Shown: positions 37,672-47,071, counted from the stretch's first letter. The stretch is DNA of 64,000 nucleotides from Pseudomonas sp. JQ170C (GCF_035581345.1 NZ_CP141608.1:3750501-3814500), one strand, 5' to 3'. Program-made: numbers and translations. Notes: generated from the letters alone by a model not told the origin.

Positions 37672-39765
37672 TCACAGCTCCAGACTCAAACTGACCATCA
37701 GATTGCGCGGCTCACCCGGCAGGTTCCATACCGCGTTGTAGCCGCGCTCGTAGTATTTGCGGTCGAACAGATTGTTCAGGTTGAGCCCGACAGTGGCGTG
37801 TTCATTGACCTTGTAGTGGGCCAGCAAATCCACGGTGCTGTAGCTCGGCAGCCGGAAGCTGCTGCCCGCCTGCCCCGACCGCTCACCCACATAGTTGGCC
37901 GCCGCCCCCAGATCCGATCCCTGCAGAAACCCGCTCTGGAATTCATACACGGCCATCAGGCTGCCGCTATGTTGCGGGATGCCCAGCAGATCGCTGCCCT
38001 TGGGCAGGTTGGCGTCGCCCTTGGTCACTTCGGCATCGATATAGGCATAGGCACCAATCACTCGCAGCGCCTCGCTGAGCTGGCCGCTGAACTGCACATC
38101 GACGCCCTGGCTGCGCGCCTTGCCGGCGGCGATGCTGTCACCGAAGGCATCGGTGGTGATGACGTTTTCCTTGTCGATGTGAAACAGCGCCAGGGTAGCC
38201 CCCAGGCGGCTGTCGAACAGGTCGAGCTTCAAGCCCGTTTCATAGCCCAGGCCCTTCTCCGGCTTGTACACCTGGCCCTGGGTACCGATGCTGTTGGGCT
38301 TGAACGAAGTGGAGGCGTTGGCGAACACACCCACCTCGGGTGTCAGTTGATACAGCAGCCCCACGCGTGGGGTGGCGACGTCTTTTTCCTGTGTATTGCT
38401 GACCTGGCTGGTTCGGTTCTGCGCGGTCTGCTCGATGTGCTCCAGGCGCACGCCGACCAGGCCGCGCAGGCGTTCGGTGATGGTGATCTGGTCTTGCAGG
38501 TTGAGCGCGTAGCTTTCGGTGCGCTCGAAGAAGTCGTTGGGGTTGACCAGATCAGGCTTCGGCTTGCCGTACACCGGGTTGTAGATGTCCAGGCCATAGC
38601 TGGGCGAGGTGATGCTCTGCGGGTACTTCTGACTGTTGCGGTAGTTCTCGTATTCGAGGCCGATCAGGCTCTGGTGCTGCCAACTGCCAACGTCGAACTG
38701 GCCGTGCAGCTCGGCCTGGGTGATGTTGTCGTTCCACTCGAAATCTCGCTCGCGGTAAAAGCGGCTGAGGGTCGTGTCCACCAGGCGTTGCGGCTCGGAA
38801 CTGTTGCCCTTGAGTCGGCCCTGGGTGTAGTGGTTGGCCAGGCGTAGCTTCCAGCGCTCGGAGAGGTAGTGCTCCAGGGTCAGGTCGAGGGTCTGGTTGT
38901 CGTTGCGGATGCGCCCGTCATTGGGCTCGCCGAAAAAGCTGGAACGGCTGACCGGCCCCAACTCGTTGTTCACTGCCGGTATGCCGCGGTCAAACACCGA
39001 CTCGGTGCGCGAGAACTCGCTGTCGATCGACACCAGGGTGTCCGGGCTCAGCTGCCAGCTCAGCGACGGGCTGACGATACGGCGCTCGCTGCCGACGTAA
39101 TCGCGGAAGCTGCCATTGTCCTCCACCGCCATGTTCACCCGCGACAGCACGCGACCGTCTTCGCTCAGGGGCGTGTTCACGTCCAGGCTGCTGCGGTAAC
39201 GATCCCAACTGCCGGCGCTCGCCTTGAAGTGGGTGAAGGCCTCGGCCTGAGGGCGCTTGGTGACAATGTTCACCAGCCCACCCGGATCACCCCGCCCATA
39301 CAAGCTGGCGGCCGGCCCCTTGAGCACTTCGATGCGTTCGATGTTCGAGCTGTCCGGAGCGCTGTAACTGCCGCGATTGACGGCAAAACCGTTCTTGTAC
39401 AACTCGCCGGTGGTAAAGCCACGCACGCTGTAGTTGAGAAAGGTCAGGCCGCCGAAGTTGTTCTGCCGGCTCACCCCGCCGGCAAAATCCAGGGCGCGGT
39501 CGATACGCGTGGTGTTGAGGTCATCAAGCACCTGGCTCGGCACCACGGCGATGCTCTGGGGCGTGTCGCGAACGTCGGTATCGGTCTTGGTGGCCGTGCT
39601 TGAGCGGGTCGCGCGATAGCCCTGCACGGGGCCCGTGGCGGTTTCTTCGAGTGAACGTTCGGTGACGCTCAAGGCTTCGAGCAAGACGGGTTCGACGGCC
39701 GCTGCCGGAAGGGCGAGCAACGAGGCAGACAAACCGAGGGACAACCTTCCTAGGGGGGCGTGCAT
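37672..39765 (-). CDS. TonB-dependent siderophore receptor
   Basis: ATG 39765 has GGAG upstream and gives 697 residues. Signal peptide (SLGLSASLLALPAAAVEP), then the plug (SVTERSLEE TonB-box region, RDTPQSIAVVPSQVLDDL, SVRGF, GELYKNGF, VLKGPAASLYGRGDPGGLVNIVTKRP), then the 22-strand barrel ending in the aromatic-terminal strand (NLMVSLSLEL, ending Leu). It lacks the N-terminal signalling domain, so it is probably not coupled to an ECF sigma. It imports ferric siderophores; a palindrome at 39782-39797 may regulate it. Confidence 0.93.
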   Translation of the reverse strand: MHAPLGRLSLGLSASLLALPAAAVEPVLLEALSVTERSLEETATGPVQGYRATRSSTATKTDTDVRDTPQSIAVVPSQVLDDLNTTRIDRALDFAGGVSRQNNFGGLTFLNYSVRGFTTGELYKNGFAVNRGSYSAPDSSNIERIEVLKGPAASLYGRGDPGGLVNIVTKRPQAEAFTHFKASAGSWDRYRSSLDVNTPLSEDGRVLSRVNMAVEDNGSFRDYVGSERRIVSPSLSWQLSPDTLVSIDSEFSRTESVFDRGIPAVNNELGPVSRSSFFGEPNDGRIRNDNQTLDLTLEHYLSERWKLRLANHYTQGRLKGNSSEPQRLVDTTLSRFYRERDFEWNDNITQAELHGQFDVGSWQHQSLIGLEYENYRNSQKYPQSITSPSYGLDIYNPVYGKPKPDLVNPNDFFERTESYALNLQDQITITERLRGLVGVRLEHIEQTAQNRTSQVSNTQEKDVATPRVGLLYQLTPEVGVFANASTSFKPNSIGTQGQVYKPEKGLGYETGLKLDLFDSRLGATLALFHIDKENVITTDAFGDSIAAGKARSQGVDVQFSGQLSEALRVIGAYAYIDAEVTKGDANLPKGSDLLGIPQHSGSLMAVYEFQSGFLQGSDLGAAANYVGERSGQAGSSFRLPSYSTVDLLAHYKVNEHATVGLNLNNLFDRKYYERGYNAVWNLPGEPRNLMVSLSLEL

Positions 39766-39781
39766 GGGGGGCTCCTTAAAA

Positions 39782-39797
39782 TTATGTAATAACATAA
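39782..39797 (-). promoter_or_regulatory. Palindrome before the TonB receptor gene
   Basis: TTATGT-AATA-ACATAA is a perfect 6-base inverted repeat 17 bases upstream of the receptor start. It is not a good Fur box; it resembles the operator of another regulator. Confidence 0.4.
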
Positions 39798-39821
39798 CAA
39801 TTCAGAGCGAAACATAAAAGA

Positions 39822-40364
39822 TCAGCGGCCAAAGACCGCCAGCTCTCCCCCCGTCGCCAGCACCAGGCTCAGGCCGCTATAGGAAAACCCGAACGCGCGC
39901 ACTTCAAGCTCCACTCCCAGCTTGTGAAATACCGCCGGCCGGTGATACCGCGCCCCGTGCAGCCACGAGCCCGGCTCGACCAGCAACAGGTGCTGCTCGG
40001 GCCAGGCCAGGGTGATGTCCTCGGTCATCCAGCCATCGGCAGTGGCTAACGGCAGGCGACCGCCATGGATGCCGGCCATGGGGATGACCCGGTCCTGCAA
40101 CGGCCCCAGGCCCCGGGTTTCCAGAAAGCGGTCGCTGCCCAGGTTGTCGGTGCGATCGCGCGCGACCTTCTCACCGGTGCGGCAGTCGATCACGCTGCGC
40201 CCAGAGCTTGCGGCCACCAGCAACAGCTCGCTGTCGCGGTCGAAGCCGACTTCCATCAGGCCCACGATGGTAAAGCGCGCCTTCAACTGCCACGGCGCGG
40301 GGGGAAGTGTGACTTGCAGCTGCGCGATCTCCCGGCGCAGCGGGTCAAGGTGGGACGTGGGCAT
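39822..40364 (-). CDS. Conserved hypothetical protein (180 aa)
   Basis: The protein has no signal peptide. Alternating hydrophobic strands (FTIVGLMEVGFDRDSELLLVAASSGRSVIDC, then FSYSGLSLVLATGGELAVFGR) suggest a beta-propeller-like fragment or beta-rich scaffold. It lies upstream of and in the same direction as the TonB receptor, with 56 bases between; an operon is possible. No family assigned. Confidence 0.75.
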   Translation of the reverse strand: MPTSHLDPLRREIAQLQVTLPPAPWQLKARFTIVGLMEVGFDRDSELLLVAASSGRSVIDCRTGEKVARDRTDNLGSDRFLETRGLGPLQDRVIPMAGIHGGRLPLATADGWMTEDITLAWPEQHLLLVEPGSWLHGARYHRPAVFHKLGVELEVRAFGFSYSGLSLVLATGGELAVFGR

Positions 40365-40562
40365 GGCGCGACTCCGAGTGTACGGCGGGCGTACCCTCGA
40401 TTAGGCCCTATCCCGGGCGCGAAAGCGATACGCCACCGGCACATTGAGACGCGGTGCAAAGCGCCAATCTCTGGCATCATCCAGCGGTGCCGTCACCCCT
40501 GCCCTGCGGAGCTCAAATTGCCCACCCCTCGTCACTTCAGCCAAAAAACCAGTACAACAAAC

Positions 40563-41525
40563 ATGCTGAACCTCAAGCACCCGCAGGGCCCGTCCGCACC
40601 GACCTATCGCGTGGGCTTTCTGCTGCTGGAGAACTTCTCCATGGCCAGCTTCACCGTGGCCATGGATGTGCTGGTCACCGCCAACCTGCTACAGCCCAAC
40701 CTGTTCGCCATCACCCCGCTGTCGCTGGGCAGCGAACGGGTGACCAGCGACCTGGGCCTGGAGATCTATGCCTCCAGCGTCGAGCGCAACACGCTGGAGT
40801 CGCTGGACCTGCTGGTGGTCTGCGGTGGCCTGCGCACCCCGCTCAAATACCCTGAACTCGACCGCCTGCTCGCCGATGCCGCCGCCCATGGCCAGGCCCT
40901 GGGCGGGTTGTGGAACGGTGCCTACTTTCTCGGCCGCGCCGGGGTGCTGGACAACTACAGCTGCACCATCCACCCCGAACAACGGGCCAGCCTGGCCGAG
41001 CGCAGCGCCCAGAGCACCATCACCCCGGCAAGCTTTGTGGTAGACCGCGACCGCTTGACCGCCGCCAGCCCGAACGGCGCGCTGGAGATGATGCTGGCCT
41101 TGCTCAAGGTGCAACAGGGTGAGGCGCTGGCCGGTGGCGTCGAGGAGATCCTGGCGTTTTCCGGCGCACGCTTTCGGCGGGTGGACAGCAGCTCGAAAAA
41201 GTCCATGAGTGCGCCACTGCGCACCATCGTCGAGCTGATGGAAAACAACCTGGAAGAAACCTTGAGCCTGGACCAGCTGGCGGAATACAGCGGGCGCTCA
41301 CGCCGCCAGATCGACCGCCTGTTCCAGGCCCAGCTGGGCACCTCGCCCAGCCGTTACTACATGGAACTGCGCATCACCAAGAGCCGGCGCCTGCTGCAGT
41401 ATTCGGACCTGCCACTGATGGATGTGGCCATCGCCTGCGGCTTTGTTTCGGTGTCGCACTTCAGCAAGTGCTACAGCGCCTACTTCGGCTATCCGCCTTC
41501 TCGGGAGCAGCGGCTGGGCGAGTAA
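40563..41525 (+). CDS. GATase1-like AraC-family regulator
   Basis: ATG 40563, 320 residues. The N-terminal DJ-1/PfpI-like domain (RVGFLLLENFSMASFTVAMDVL, VVCGGLRTP, LGGLWNGAYFLGRAG) senses a ligand. The C-terminal AraC HTH pair (LSLDQLAEYSGRSRRQIDRLFQAQLGTSPSRYYMELRITKSRRLLQYSDLPLMDVAIACGF) binds DNA. It belongs to the ArgR/CdhR/GbdR group of catabolic activators. Its target cannot be read here. It overlaps the 3' end of the convergent rarD-like gene by 37 bases. Confidence 0.92.
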   Translation: MLNLKHPQGPSAPTYRVGFLLLENFSMASFTVAMDVLVTANLLQPNLFAITPLSLGSERVTSDLGLEIYASSVERNTLESLDLLVVCGGLRTPLKYPELDRLLADAAAHGQALGGLWNGAYFLGRAGVLDNYSCTIHPEQRASLAERSAQSTITPASFVVDRDRLTAASPNGALEMMLALLKVQQGEALAGGVEEILAFSGARFRRVDSSSKKSMSAPLRTIVELMENNLEETLSLDQLAEYSGRSRRQIDRLFQAQLGTSPSRYYMELRITKSRRLLQYSDLPLMDVAIACGFVSVSHFSKCYSAYFGYPPSREQRLGE

Positions 41526-42424
41526 CCGCGACGGCGGCTACCCAGGCTCATCGTCCCTTCCAGCACCAGCACCAGCACTGCCAGCCAGATGGCAATGTAC
41601 GTCGGCCATTGCGCGGGGGCGATGGTCTCGCCCAGCAGCACCGAAGCCAGCACCAGCAACACCGGCTCAACGTAGATCAACAGGCCGAACAGGGTCAGGT
41701 TCAGGCGCGGTCCCGACAGCGCCTGCAACGCCAGGGCCGAGGCACTGATCGCACCCAGCCCCATCACCAGCCAGGGCAAACTCGAACCACTACCGGCCAC
41801 ACCCAGCACCACCCCGCCCTTGAGCACCAGCAGCAGGCTGACCGGCAGGCTCAGGCTCATGTCGAACCACAACCCGCCCATGGTGTTGCTGTCGCTGACC
41901 CGGCGCAGCCAGAAGTACAGCGGGTAGCCCAACCCCACCGCCAGCACCGGCCAGGTAATGGCCTGGGCGATGGCAATCTGGTTGATGACACCCAGCGCCG
42001 CCAACGCGCACGCCAGCAGTTGCAGGCGGCTGATGCTGTCGTTGAAGGCCAGACGACCGACAATGACCATGGTCAGCGGCATCAGAAAATAGCCAAGCGA
42101 CACATCCAGGCCATAGCCATTGATCGGTGCCCACATGAACAACCACAACTGCACACCGAGCAACGCCGCCGACAACAGGCGCACGGCCCAGAACAGCCGT
42201 TCCCGAAGCACCCGCGCAAACAGGCGGCGTACCTCGTGCCAATGGCCGCTGGCGATCACCATCAGGGTCAGGCAAGGCACCGTCAGCAGGATGCGCCAGC
42301 CGTAGATTTCCTCACCGCCCAGGTCTTGCAGCAAGTGGGTATAGGCGTACATCACCGCGAACAGCACCGAGGCGAGAATATTGAGCACAAAGCCAAGGGT
42401 GGCATTGGGGGTGCGAGTGTCCAT
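41489..42424 (-). CDS. RarD-like EamA transporter
   Basis: The protein has 311 residues and ten membrane helices. NILASVLFAVMYAYTHLLQDL, a central GVQLWLFMWAPINGYGLDVSLGYFLMPL and the repeated EamA halves are features of the RarD branch. Substrate unknown, probably a metabolite. The start at 42424 is divergent from an Lrp-type regulator, which is likely to control it. Its last 37 bases overlap the AraC-type gene tail to tail. Confidence 0.9.
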   Translation of the reverse strand: MDTRTPNATLGFVLNILASVLFAVMYAYTHLLQDLGGEEIYGWRILLTVPCLTLMVIASGHWHEVRRLFARVLRERLFWAVRLLSAALLGVQLWLFMWAPINGYGLDVSLGYFLMPLTMVIVGRLAFNDSISRLQLLACALAALGVINQIAIAQAITWPVLAVGLGYPLYFWLRRVSDSNTMGGLWFDMSLSLPVSLLLVLKGGVVLGVAGSGSSLPWLVMGLGAISASALALQALSGPRLNLTLFGLLIYVEPVLLVLASVLLGETIAPAQWPTYIAIWLAVLVLVLEGTMSLGSRRRGYSPSRCSREGG

Positions 42425-42524
42425 GGTGCAAGCCTTCTTGTCAGGGGGCAGAGAGTGATAATTTATTGCGTTGCGCCTGAAAAGTGCCCTCGTTTTCCAC
42501 CCTGCAAATGAGAAAATCTTGCAC

Positions 42525-42995
42525 ATGAACACTGCGCTAGACGACTTCGACCTTGCCCTGCTCGACGCCCTGCAACAGGACAACAGCCTGCCCCTGCGCG
42601 AACTGGCCGAGCGGGTACACCTGTCCACGGCATCGGTACAACGGCGCATACAGCGGCTGAAAAAGACCGGCTCCATCCAGGCCAATACGGCGGTGATCGA
42701 CCCGGAAAAAGTCGGCCAGGTAATCACCTTGATGGTCGAGATACACGCCGATCGCACCCAGTCGGCGGACCTTGAAGTGATGAAACGCACCTTCTCGGGG
42801 CCGGAAATCCAGCAGTGCTACTACGTCACCGGTGACGCCGACTTCATGCTGGTGCTGACGGTGGCGAGCATGAGCGAGTTCCAGGCCCTCACCCAGCGCC
42901 TGTTCCACGATAACCCCAATGTGAAATGGTTCAGGACCATCGTGGTGCTGGAGCGGGTCAAGTCGACGTTACACGTGCCCCTGACCCGCCCGTAG
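42525..42995 (+). CDS. Lrp/AsnC-family regulator
   Basis: The protein has 156 residues. The HTH is DDFDLALLDALQQDNSLPLRELAERVHLSTASVQRRIQRLKKTGSI, and the RAM ligand-binding domain follows (VITLMVEIHA, CYYVTGDADFMLVLTVASMSEF, TIVVLERVKSTLHVPL). It is divergent from the RarD-like gene, whose expression it probably controls in response to an amino acid. The stop TAG belongs to the following REPIN. Confidence 0.92.
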   Translation: MNTALDDFDLALLDALQQDNSLPLRELAERVHLSTASVQRRIQRLKKTGSIQANTAVIDPEKVGQVITLMVEIHADRTQSADLEVMKRTFSGPEIQQCYYVTGDADFMLVLTVASMSEFQALTQRLFHDNPNVKWFRTIVVLERVKSTLHVPLTRP

Positions 42996-43086
42996 GAGCG
43001 GGCTTGCCCCGCGATGCGATGTGTCTGACGTGAATGAATCTGCGTAAGCGGTTGAGACTGTATCGCGGGGCAAGCCCGCTCCTACG
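42991..43086. repeat. REPIN copy 3
   Basis: Inverted REP pair with a longer (about 46-base) spacer between the two units. Its TAG closes the Lrp-type gene. Confidence 0.93.
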
Positions 43087-43089
43087 GCG

Positions 43090-43563
43090 TCAGTCCTGTC
43101 CCAGCGCCTGACGCAGCTCCTGCGCCGTAGCGTACTCACGCTGGGCCACGACCTGCCCCTTGTCCAGCTGCAACCACAGCACCTTGTCTTCGGCACCCGC
43201 GTAGCGCGTGGCCACGCTGCCCTCACGATCGAGCAGCACGCGGTAGCTGTAGTCGCGCATGGCCGGGATGGCGAAGAGTTTGGAGATCAACGCCGGCATG
43301 CGCTGGATGTCGGCAACAAACACCGCATTGCGTTCCTCCAGATACCCCTTGGGGCGATCAGCCAGGGCCGCCTTGACCAGCTTGGCGCCATCCATCGTGC
43401 GCGCCACCAGCAAGATGCGGGTCTGGTCGTTGAGGCTGTAGGCCTGGTCATGCTGGTCCTGCAACGTCCAAGGCGCCAGGCGCTCGCCCACTTCAACCGC
43501 CTGGGCCAGCAGCGGCATCAGGCTCAACAGCAACACTATCGGGTATTTCACAGGTGACCTCAT
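43090..43563 (-). CDS. YtfJ-like periplasmic protein
   Basis: From ATG 43563 the product has 157 residues with a signal peptide (YPIVLLLSLMPLLAQAVEVG). The mature part (APWTLQDQHDQAYSLND, RILLVARTMDGAKLV, YLEERNAVFVADIQRMPALI) has a thioredoxin-like fold without the CxxC motif, as in the YtfJ family. Cellular role unknown. The gene faces the Lrp gene across the REPIN. Confidence 0.78.
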   Translation of the reverse strand: MRSPVKYPIVLLLSLMPLLAQAVEVGERLAPWTLQDQHDQAYSLNDQTRILLVARTMDGAKLVKAALADRPKGYLEERNAVFVADIQRMPALISKLFAIPAMRDYSYRVLLDREGSVATRYAGAEDKVLWLQLDKGQVVAQREYATAQELRQALGQD

Positions 43564-43614
43564 TGTCGAAAAAATCAATGCCGATCCTACCCTGAAAGGC
43601 CGACCGCAGCGTCA

Positions 43615-45105
43615 CTACATCCACCCCAGCCATTTCCACCAGGTCGCCGCAAACACCAGCATCAGCAGATACCCGATCAAGGTGATCAGTATCCCGACGC
43701 GGGCGAACTGCCTGGCACTGAAAGTTTCGGTGCCCAGGCACACCATGTTCTGCGGGGCATTGATCGGCAGGATGAAGCCATAGCTGACCACAAAGCCCAG
43801 GGCCATGGTCATGCCCAGGCGACTGAAGTCACCCGGCAAGGTCTGCAACACCGAGATCAGGATCGGCAGCAGCGCCGAGGTCAGCGCCGTGGCACTGGCA
43901 AACCCCAAGTGAATCAGAATCAGGAACGCCGCCAGGATCGCGAACACGCCCAGGGTGCCCAGTTGATCCAGCCCGGTGTGGGCCACCACCTGCGCGCCGA
44001 GCCATTGCCCGGCCTGGGTGGTCAGCAAGGTGGTACCCAGGCTGATGCCGACCCCGAAGACAATCACCGTGCCCCACGGAATGCGTGCCTGTACGTCTTT
44101 CCAGGTCATTACCCCAAGGTGCGGCAACAGCAGAATCACCAGGCCTGCATAAGTGGTCGAAGTGGTATCGAAGTGATGCAGCTTGCCCTCCGTGGCCCAG
44201 GCCAGCAACAGCAGGACCGACACCGCCAGCAAGCGCTTCTGCGCCCCGCTCATGGGACCGAGTTCGGCCAGGGTCTTGCTCACCGCGGCCTTGCCACCGG
44301 GGATGCTGTCACTCTCGGGCGGCATCATCTTGAGTACCACAAAGATCAGTACCGCCGACATGATCACCGCCCACGGGGCGCCTGCAATCAGCCAGTCGAT
44401 CCACGACACCCGGGCACCGAGCATCTTGTCCATGAAGCCCACTGTAAGCAGGTTCTGCGCCGCGGCAGTCTGGATGCCGATGTTCCAGATACTGGTGCCC
44501 TGGGCCACGATGATCATGATCCCGGCGGCGATGTTGGAGCGTTTGTCGACACCAAACGCGGCAATCACCCCCATCATGATCGGCACTACACAGGCACTGC
44601 GCGCCGTGGCGCTGGGCACCACCAGGCTCAGCAGGATGGTCACCGCCACCGCGCCAAGCAGAATGCGCCGGGTACTGACGCCAACGCTTGAAAGCGTCAC
44701 GAGGGCGATACGCCGGTCCAGTCCGGTGTGGGTCATGGCCGCGGCGATGAACAGCGCACCCACCACCAGGGCCAGGGCGCTGTTGGAGAACCCGGTCAGC
44801 GCCAGGCTGATGGCGGCCGAGGAGCCATAGGTCACCGAGGGGTCGGCCACGGTCGGCGCGGTACCCAGCAAAAAGGCCATCAGCGAGGTGATCATGATTG
44901 CGCTGGCTTCGTACGACACCGCCTCGCTGATCCACACCACCACGGCAAATGCCAGGATCGCCAGCACCCGCTGCCCGGCCACCGGCAGGTCGGCGGGCAG
45001 CGGCAACAGGAGTACGCCGATCATGGCGGCGATCCCCACCAGCAAGCCGATTGGAACCCTCACTCGGGTGGTTTGCGCATCCGGTGCGCTGGCCGACGAA
45101 CTCAT
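43615..45105 (-). CDS. SLC13/DASS-family sodium:dicarboxylate or anion transporter
   Basis: ATG 45105 with GGGAG upstream, 496 residues and about 12-14 membrane helices. Family motifs are seen: ISEAVSYEASAIMITSLMAFLLG, SSAAISLALTGFSNSALALVVGAL, a SATARSACVVP motif, and PINAPQNMVCLGTETFSARQF. Family members import succinate, citrate or sulfate with Na+. The start is about 104 bases downstream of an inverted repeat (45209-45234) that may be a regulator site. Confidence 0.9.
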   Translation of the reverse strand: MSSSASAPDAQTTRVRVPIGLLVGIAAMIGVLLLPLPADLPVAGQRVLAILAFAVVVWISEAVSYEASAIMITSLMAFLLGTAPTVADPSVTYGSSAAISLALTGFSNSALALVVGALFIAAAMTHTGLDRRIALVTLSSVGVSTRRILLGAVAVTILLSLVVPSATARSACVVPIMMGVIAAFGVDKRSNIAAGIMIIVAQGTSIWNIGIQTAAAQNLLTVGFMDKMLGARVSWIDWLIAGAPWAVIMSAVLIFVVLKMMPPESDSIPGGKAAVSKTLAELGPMSGAQKRLLAVSVLLLLAWATEGKLHHFDTTSTTYAGLVILLLPHLGVMTWKDVQARIPWGTVIVFGVGISLGTTLLTTQAGQWLGAQVVAHTGLDQLGTLGVFAILAAFLILIHLGFASATALTSALLPILISVLQTLPGDFSRLGMTMALGFVVSYGFILPINAPQNMVCLGTETFSARQFARVGILITLIGYLLMLVFAATWWKWLGWM

Positions 45106-45471
45106 GTGAATCTCCCTGCAATGCATGAGCGGGCATGATCGGACACATCCCCCGCAGGCGAACTGATTCGCATCAATTACCGGGGAATCGCGCATTGTCC
45201 GACAAGAATGTAGTGCAAGAAAAAAATCACTACAAAACATATTGACGCCGTTCATCGGCCCTTGCATGATGAGGCCGTCTCCCCGATCGGGGACACTGGC
45301 AAGGGTGTTCCAGGCAGCTCGAAGGATCCATGAGCTGTATGCGGATGGGTACTGCCCAAAAGGCAGCGTGTAAAAGCCCCCAGTTGCGACGCTGCTGTAG
45401 CAGCTTTCTTTCAACGCTACATGTGATGTGCGCCGAGTTTGAACTCAACTACGAATGGTCTAGGGGGCTTT
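45106..45471. other. Regulatory gap upstream of the SLC13 gene and the 45472 gene
   Basis: 366 bases between divergent genes. It holds the palindrome at 45209-45234 and the leader of the 45472 gene. No coding frame is convincing. Confidence 0.5.
45209..45234 (-). promoter_or_regulatory. Inverted repeat upstream of the SLC13 gene
   Basis: TGTAGTG (45209-45215) and CACTACA (45228-45234) are exact inverted repeats 12 bases apart, about 104 bases upstream of the start. Likely a binding site of a transcriptional activator or repressor. Confidence 0.45.
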
Positions 45472-45804
45472 ATGATGAATCTGAACAATCAACCGACTGT
45501 TGGCGAATTGGCCCGGCTGTTCGCCGCGCGCAAAGACACACTCGACAGCCACATCCTCTGGGTTTGCGAAACCGGTGAAGTGCGCCTCGACAGCCTGGGG
45601 CCGCTGACCGATGAAGCGCAGTTTGAGCAACGTACGCCGAACATGCGCGCCCGGTTGAAGATGTACCGCCGTGGCCAGGGCTATGTCGGCAAGAAAGCCG
45701 CCGCCGACACCCAATACGTCGGCCGCGTTCTGCAGACCCTGCAACATGAGTGGGCCGCGCTGCAGGACAAACCGGGCGTCGCGGTCATCGACCGCCTCTG
45801 CTAG
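45472..45804 (+). CDS. Conserved hypothetical protein (110 aa)
   Basis: The start is ATGATG at 45472. The product (TVGELARLFAARKDTLDSHILWVCETGEVRLDSLGP, then ARLKMYRRGQGYVGKKAAAD) is a small soluble protein of the type conserved in Pseudomonas; no domain recognised. A strong terminator follows. Confidence 0.78.
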   Translation: MMNLNNQPTVGELARLFAARKDTLDSHILWVCETGEVRLDSLGPLTDEAQFEQRTPNMRARLKMYRRGQGYVGKKAAADTQYVGRVLQTLQHEWAALQDKPGVAVIDRLC

Positions 45805-45824
45805 GTCACCCAACGGCAACACGC

Positions 45825-45855
45825 AAAGCCCGATCCGCAAGGATCGGGCTTTTTT
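45825..45855 (+). terminator. Rho-independent terminator
   Basis: AAAGCCCGATCC/GGATCGGGCTTT with loop GCAA followed by T residues, directly after the 45472 gene. Confidence 0.9.
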
Positions 45856-45901
45856 CATTGCCGCGCACACTGGCTACAATGACCGTCTTTTCTTCAAGAG
45901 C

Positions 45902-46330
45902 ATGACGATGAACAGTCCCGCATTCGGCACCGGCGATGCCTCCTACCAGGCCGCCGGCGGTATCGACGGCCTGCGCCGCCTGGTCGATGACTTCTACCGC
46001 CTGATGGACCAGACCCCAAACGCCCGCCCGGTGCGCCAGATGCACCCGGACAACCTCGACGGCTCGCGGGACAAACTGGCCTGTTTTCTCAGTGGCTGGC
46101 TCGGCGGCCCGGCGCTGTTTCGCGAACGCTATGGCTCGATCGCCATCCCGGCCTTCCATGCCCAATGGCCGATCGAACAATCCCACAGTGATATCTGGTT
46201 GAGCTGCATGGAGCAGGCCATTGCGCTGCAGGGCTACTCGCCCGAGTTCGCCGACTACCTGCTACGCCAGTTGCGCGTGCCGGCCGAGCGCATTGTCCAG
46301 GCCAGCCGCAACCGCCACGCTCAGGCCTGA
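45902..46330 (+). CDS. Group II truncated globin-like protein
   Basis: 142 residues from ATG 45902 (alternative 45908). GIDGLRRLVDDFYRLMDQTPN, then VRQMHPDNLDGSRDKLACFLSGWLGGPALFRERYG, and HAQWPIEQSHSDIWLSCMEQAI follow the group II 2-on-2 haemoglobin pattern. The proximal His is in the HAQWPI-type region. Heme-binding with oxygen or NO role expected. Starts 47 bases after a terminator. Its end overlaps the convergent 100-residue gene by 10 bases. Confidence 0.88.
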   Translation: MTMNSPAFGTGDASYQAAGGIDGLRRLVDDFYRLMDQTPNARPVRQMHPDNLDGSRDKLACFLSGWLGGPALFRERYGSIAIPAFHAQWPIEQSHSDIWLSCMEQAIALQGYSPEFADYLLRQLRVPAERIVQASRNRHAQA

Positions 46331-46623
46331 CGGCGCAGCGGCGCCTGCTCCAGCGGCAGCCAGCCGATGGCCAGGGCCCGGGCGCGCTCGACACCCCAGG
46401 CCATGGCCCGGGTCATGGTTTCGCCGGGGCGATTGTCGTAGTACTCCTCCACCATCGCCTTGCCCTGGTGCGCATAAATCCCGAGGAACAGTTGCGTGGC
46501 ACCGGTGCGCGACAGCCTGACCTGCACATCGATGCTGGTGCCGTCACTGAGCGCTTCGTCATGGCTGCGGCTGTGCAATTGCGCGTCTGCCCATTTCCAG
46601 AAAGTTTCTTCCCTGATACGCAT
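46321..46623 (-). CDS. Conserved hypothetical protein (100 aa)
   Basis: The product (EETFWKWADAQLHSRSHDEALSDGT, then LFLGIYAHQGKAMVEEYYDNRPGET) has an alternating beta pattern and an MTRAMAWGVERARAL helix. No known domain. It converges on the globin gene. Confidence 0.7.
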   Translation of the reverse strand: MRIREETFWKWADAQLHSRSHDEALSDGTSIDVQVRLSRTGATQLFLGIYAHQGKAMVEEYYDNRPGETMTRAMAWGVERARALAIGWLPLEQAPLRRQA

Positions 46624-46726
46624 CGAATGGCTCCTGTGTGGTTAACGGCGGGGGCAAGTAAGGCATACAAGCGCGTAACAGGCGAGCGCCCGTTCCGCAT
46701 CCGTTGAGCAAGGTCAAGCAATGCAG

Positions 46727-46753
46727 AAAAAACCCCGCCTCAGAGGGCGGGGT
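46727..46753 (-). terminator. Terminator after the 46767 gene
   Basis: On the minus strand CCCCGCC and GGCGGGG form a stem followed by TTTTTT (46732-46727). Confidence 0.85.
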
Positions 46754-46766
46754 GATGTGATCCTGT

Positions 46767-46955
46767 TCACTTTCTTGCTGGAACCCTGGGCGTGAACTTG
46801 CCCTGTTTGGTGCGTTGCAAATGGCTGGGCTGAACCTGGTCCGAGTCATCCAGGGTCATGTGGGCAAAGCCCAGACGGTAAGCCGCCTGACCACAACGCA
46901 CCTGGCTGTTGATAGGAAATTCGTCGCCGTTGTCCTCGAAGTAGGATTCGCTCAT
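46767..46955 (-). CDS. Small conserved protein (62 aa)
   Basis: ATG 46955 with GGGAGA upstream. The product (SESYFEDNGDEFPINSQVRCG, LGFAHMTLDDSDQVQPSHLQR) is a short soluble Pseudomonas protein of unknown role. Terminated at 46727-46753. Confidence 0.65.
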   Translation of the reverse strand: MSESYFEDNGDEFPINSQVRCGQAAYRLGFAHMTLDDSDQVQPSHLQRTKQGKFTPRVPARK

Positions 46956-47071
46956 GCCCTGTCTCCCTCTGACAGCGGGGCGGTACCGGCAAGCAAATGT
47001 TTGCCCGGGAAAATACCGACCCAAGAGCTTTTGAGACTAGCCGGTCATTTGCAGACTTCCTGGGCGAAAAC

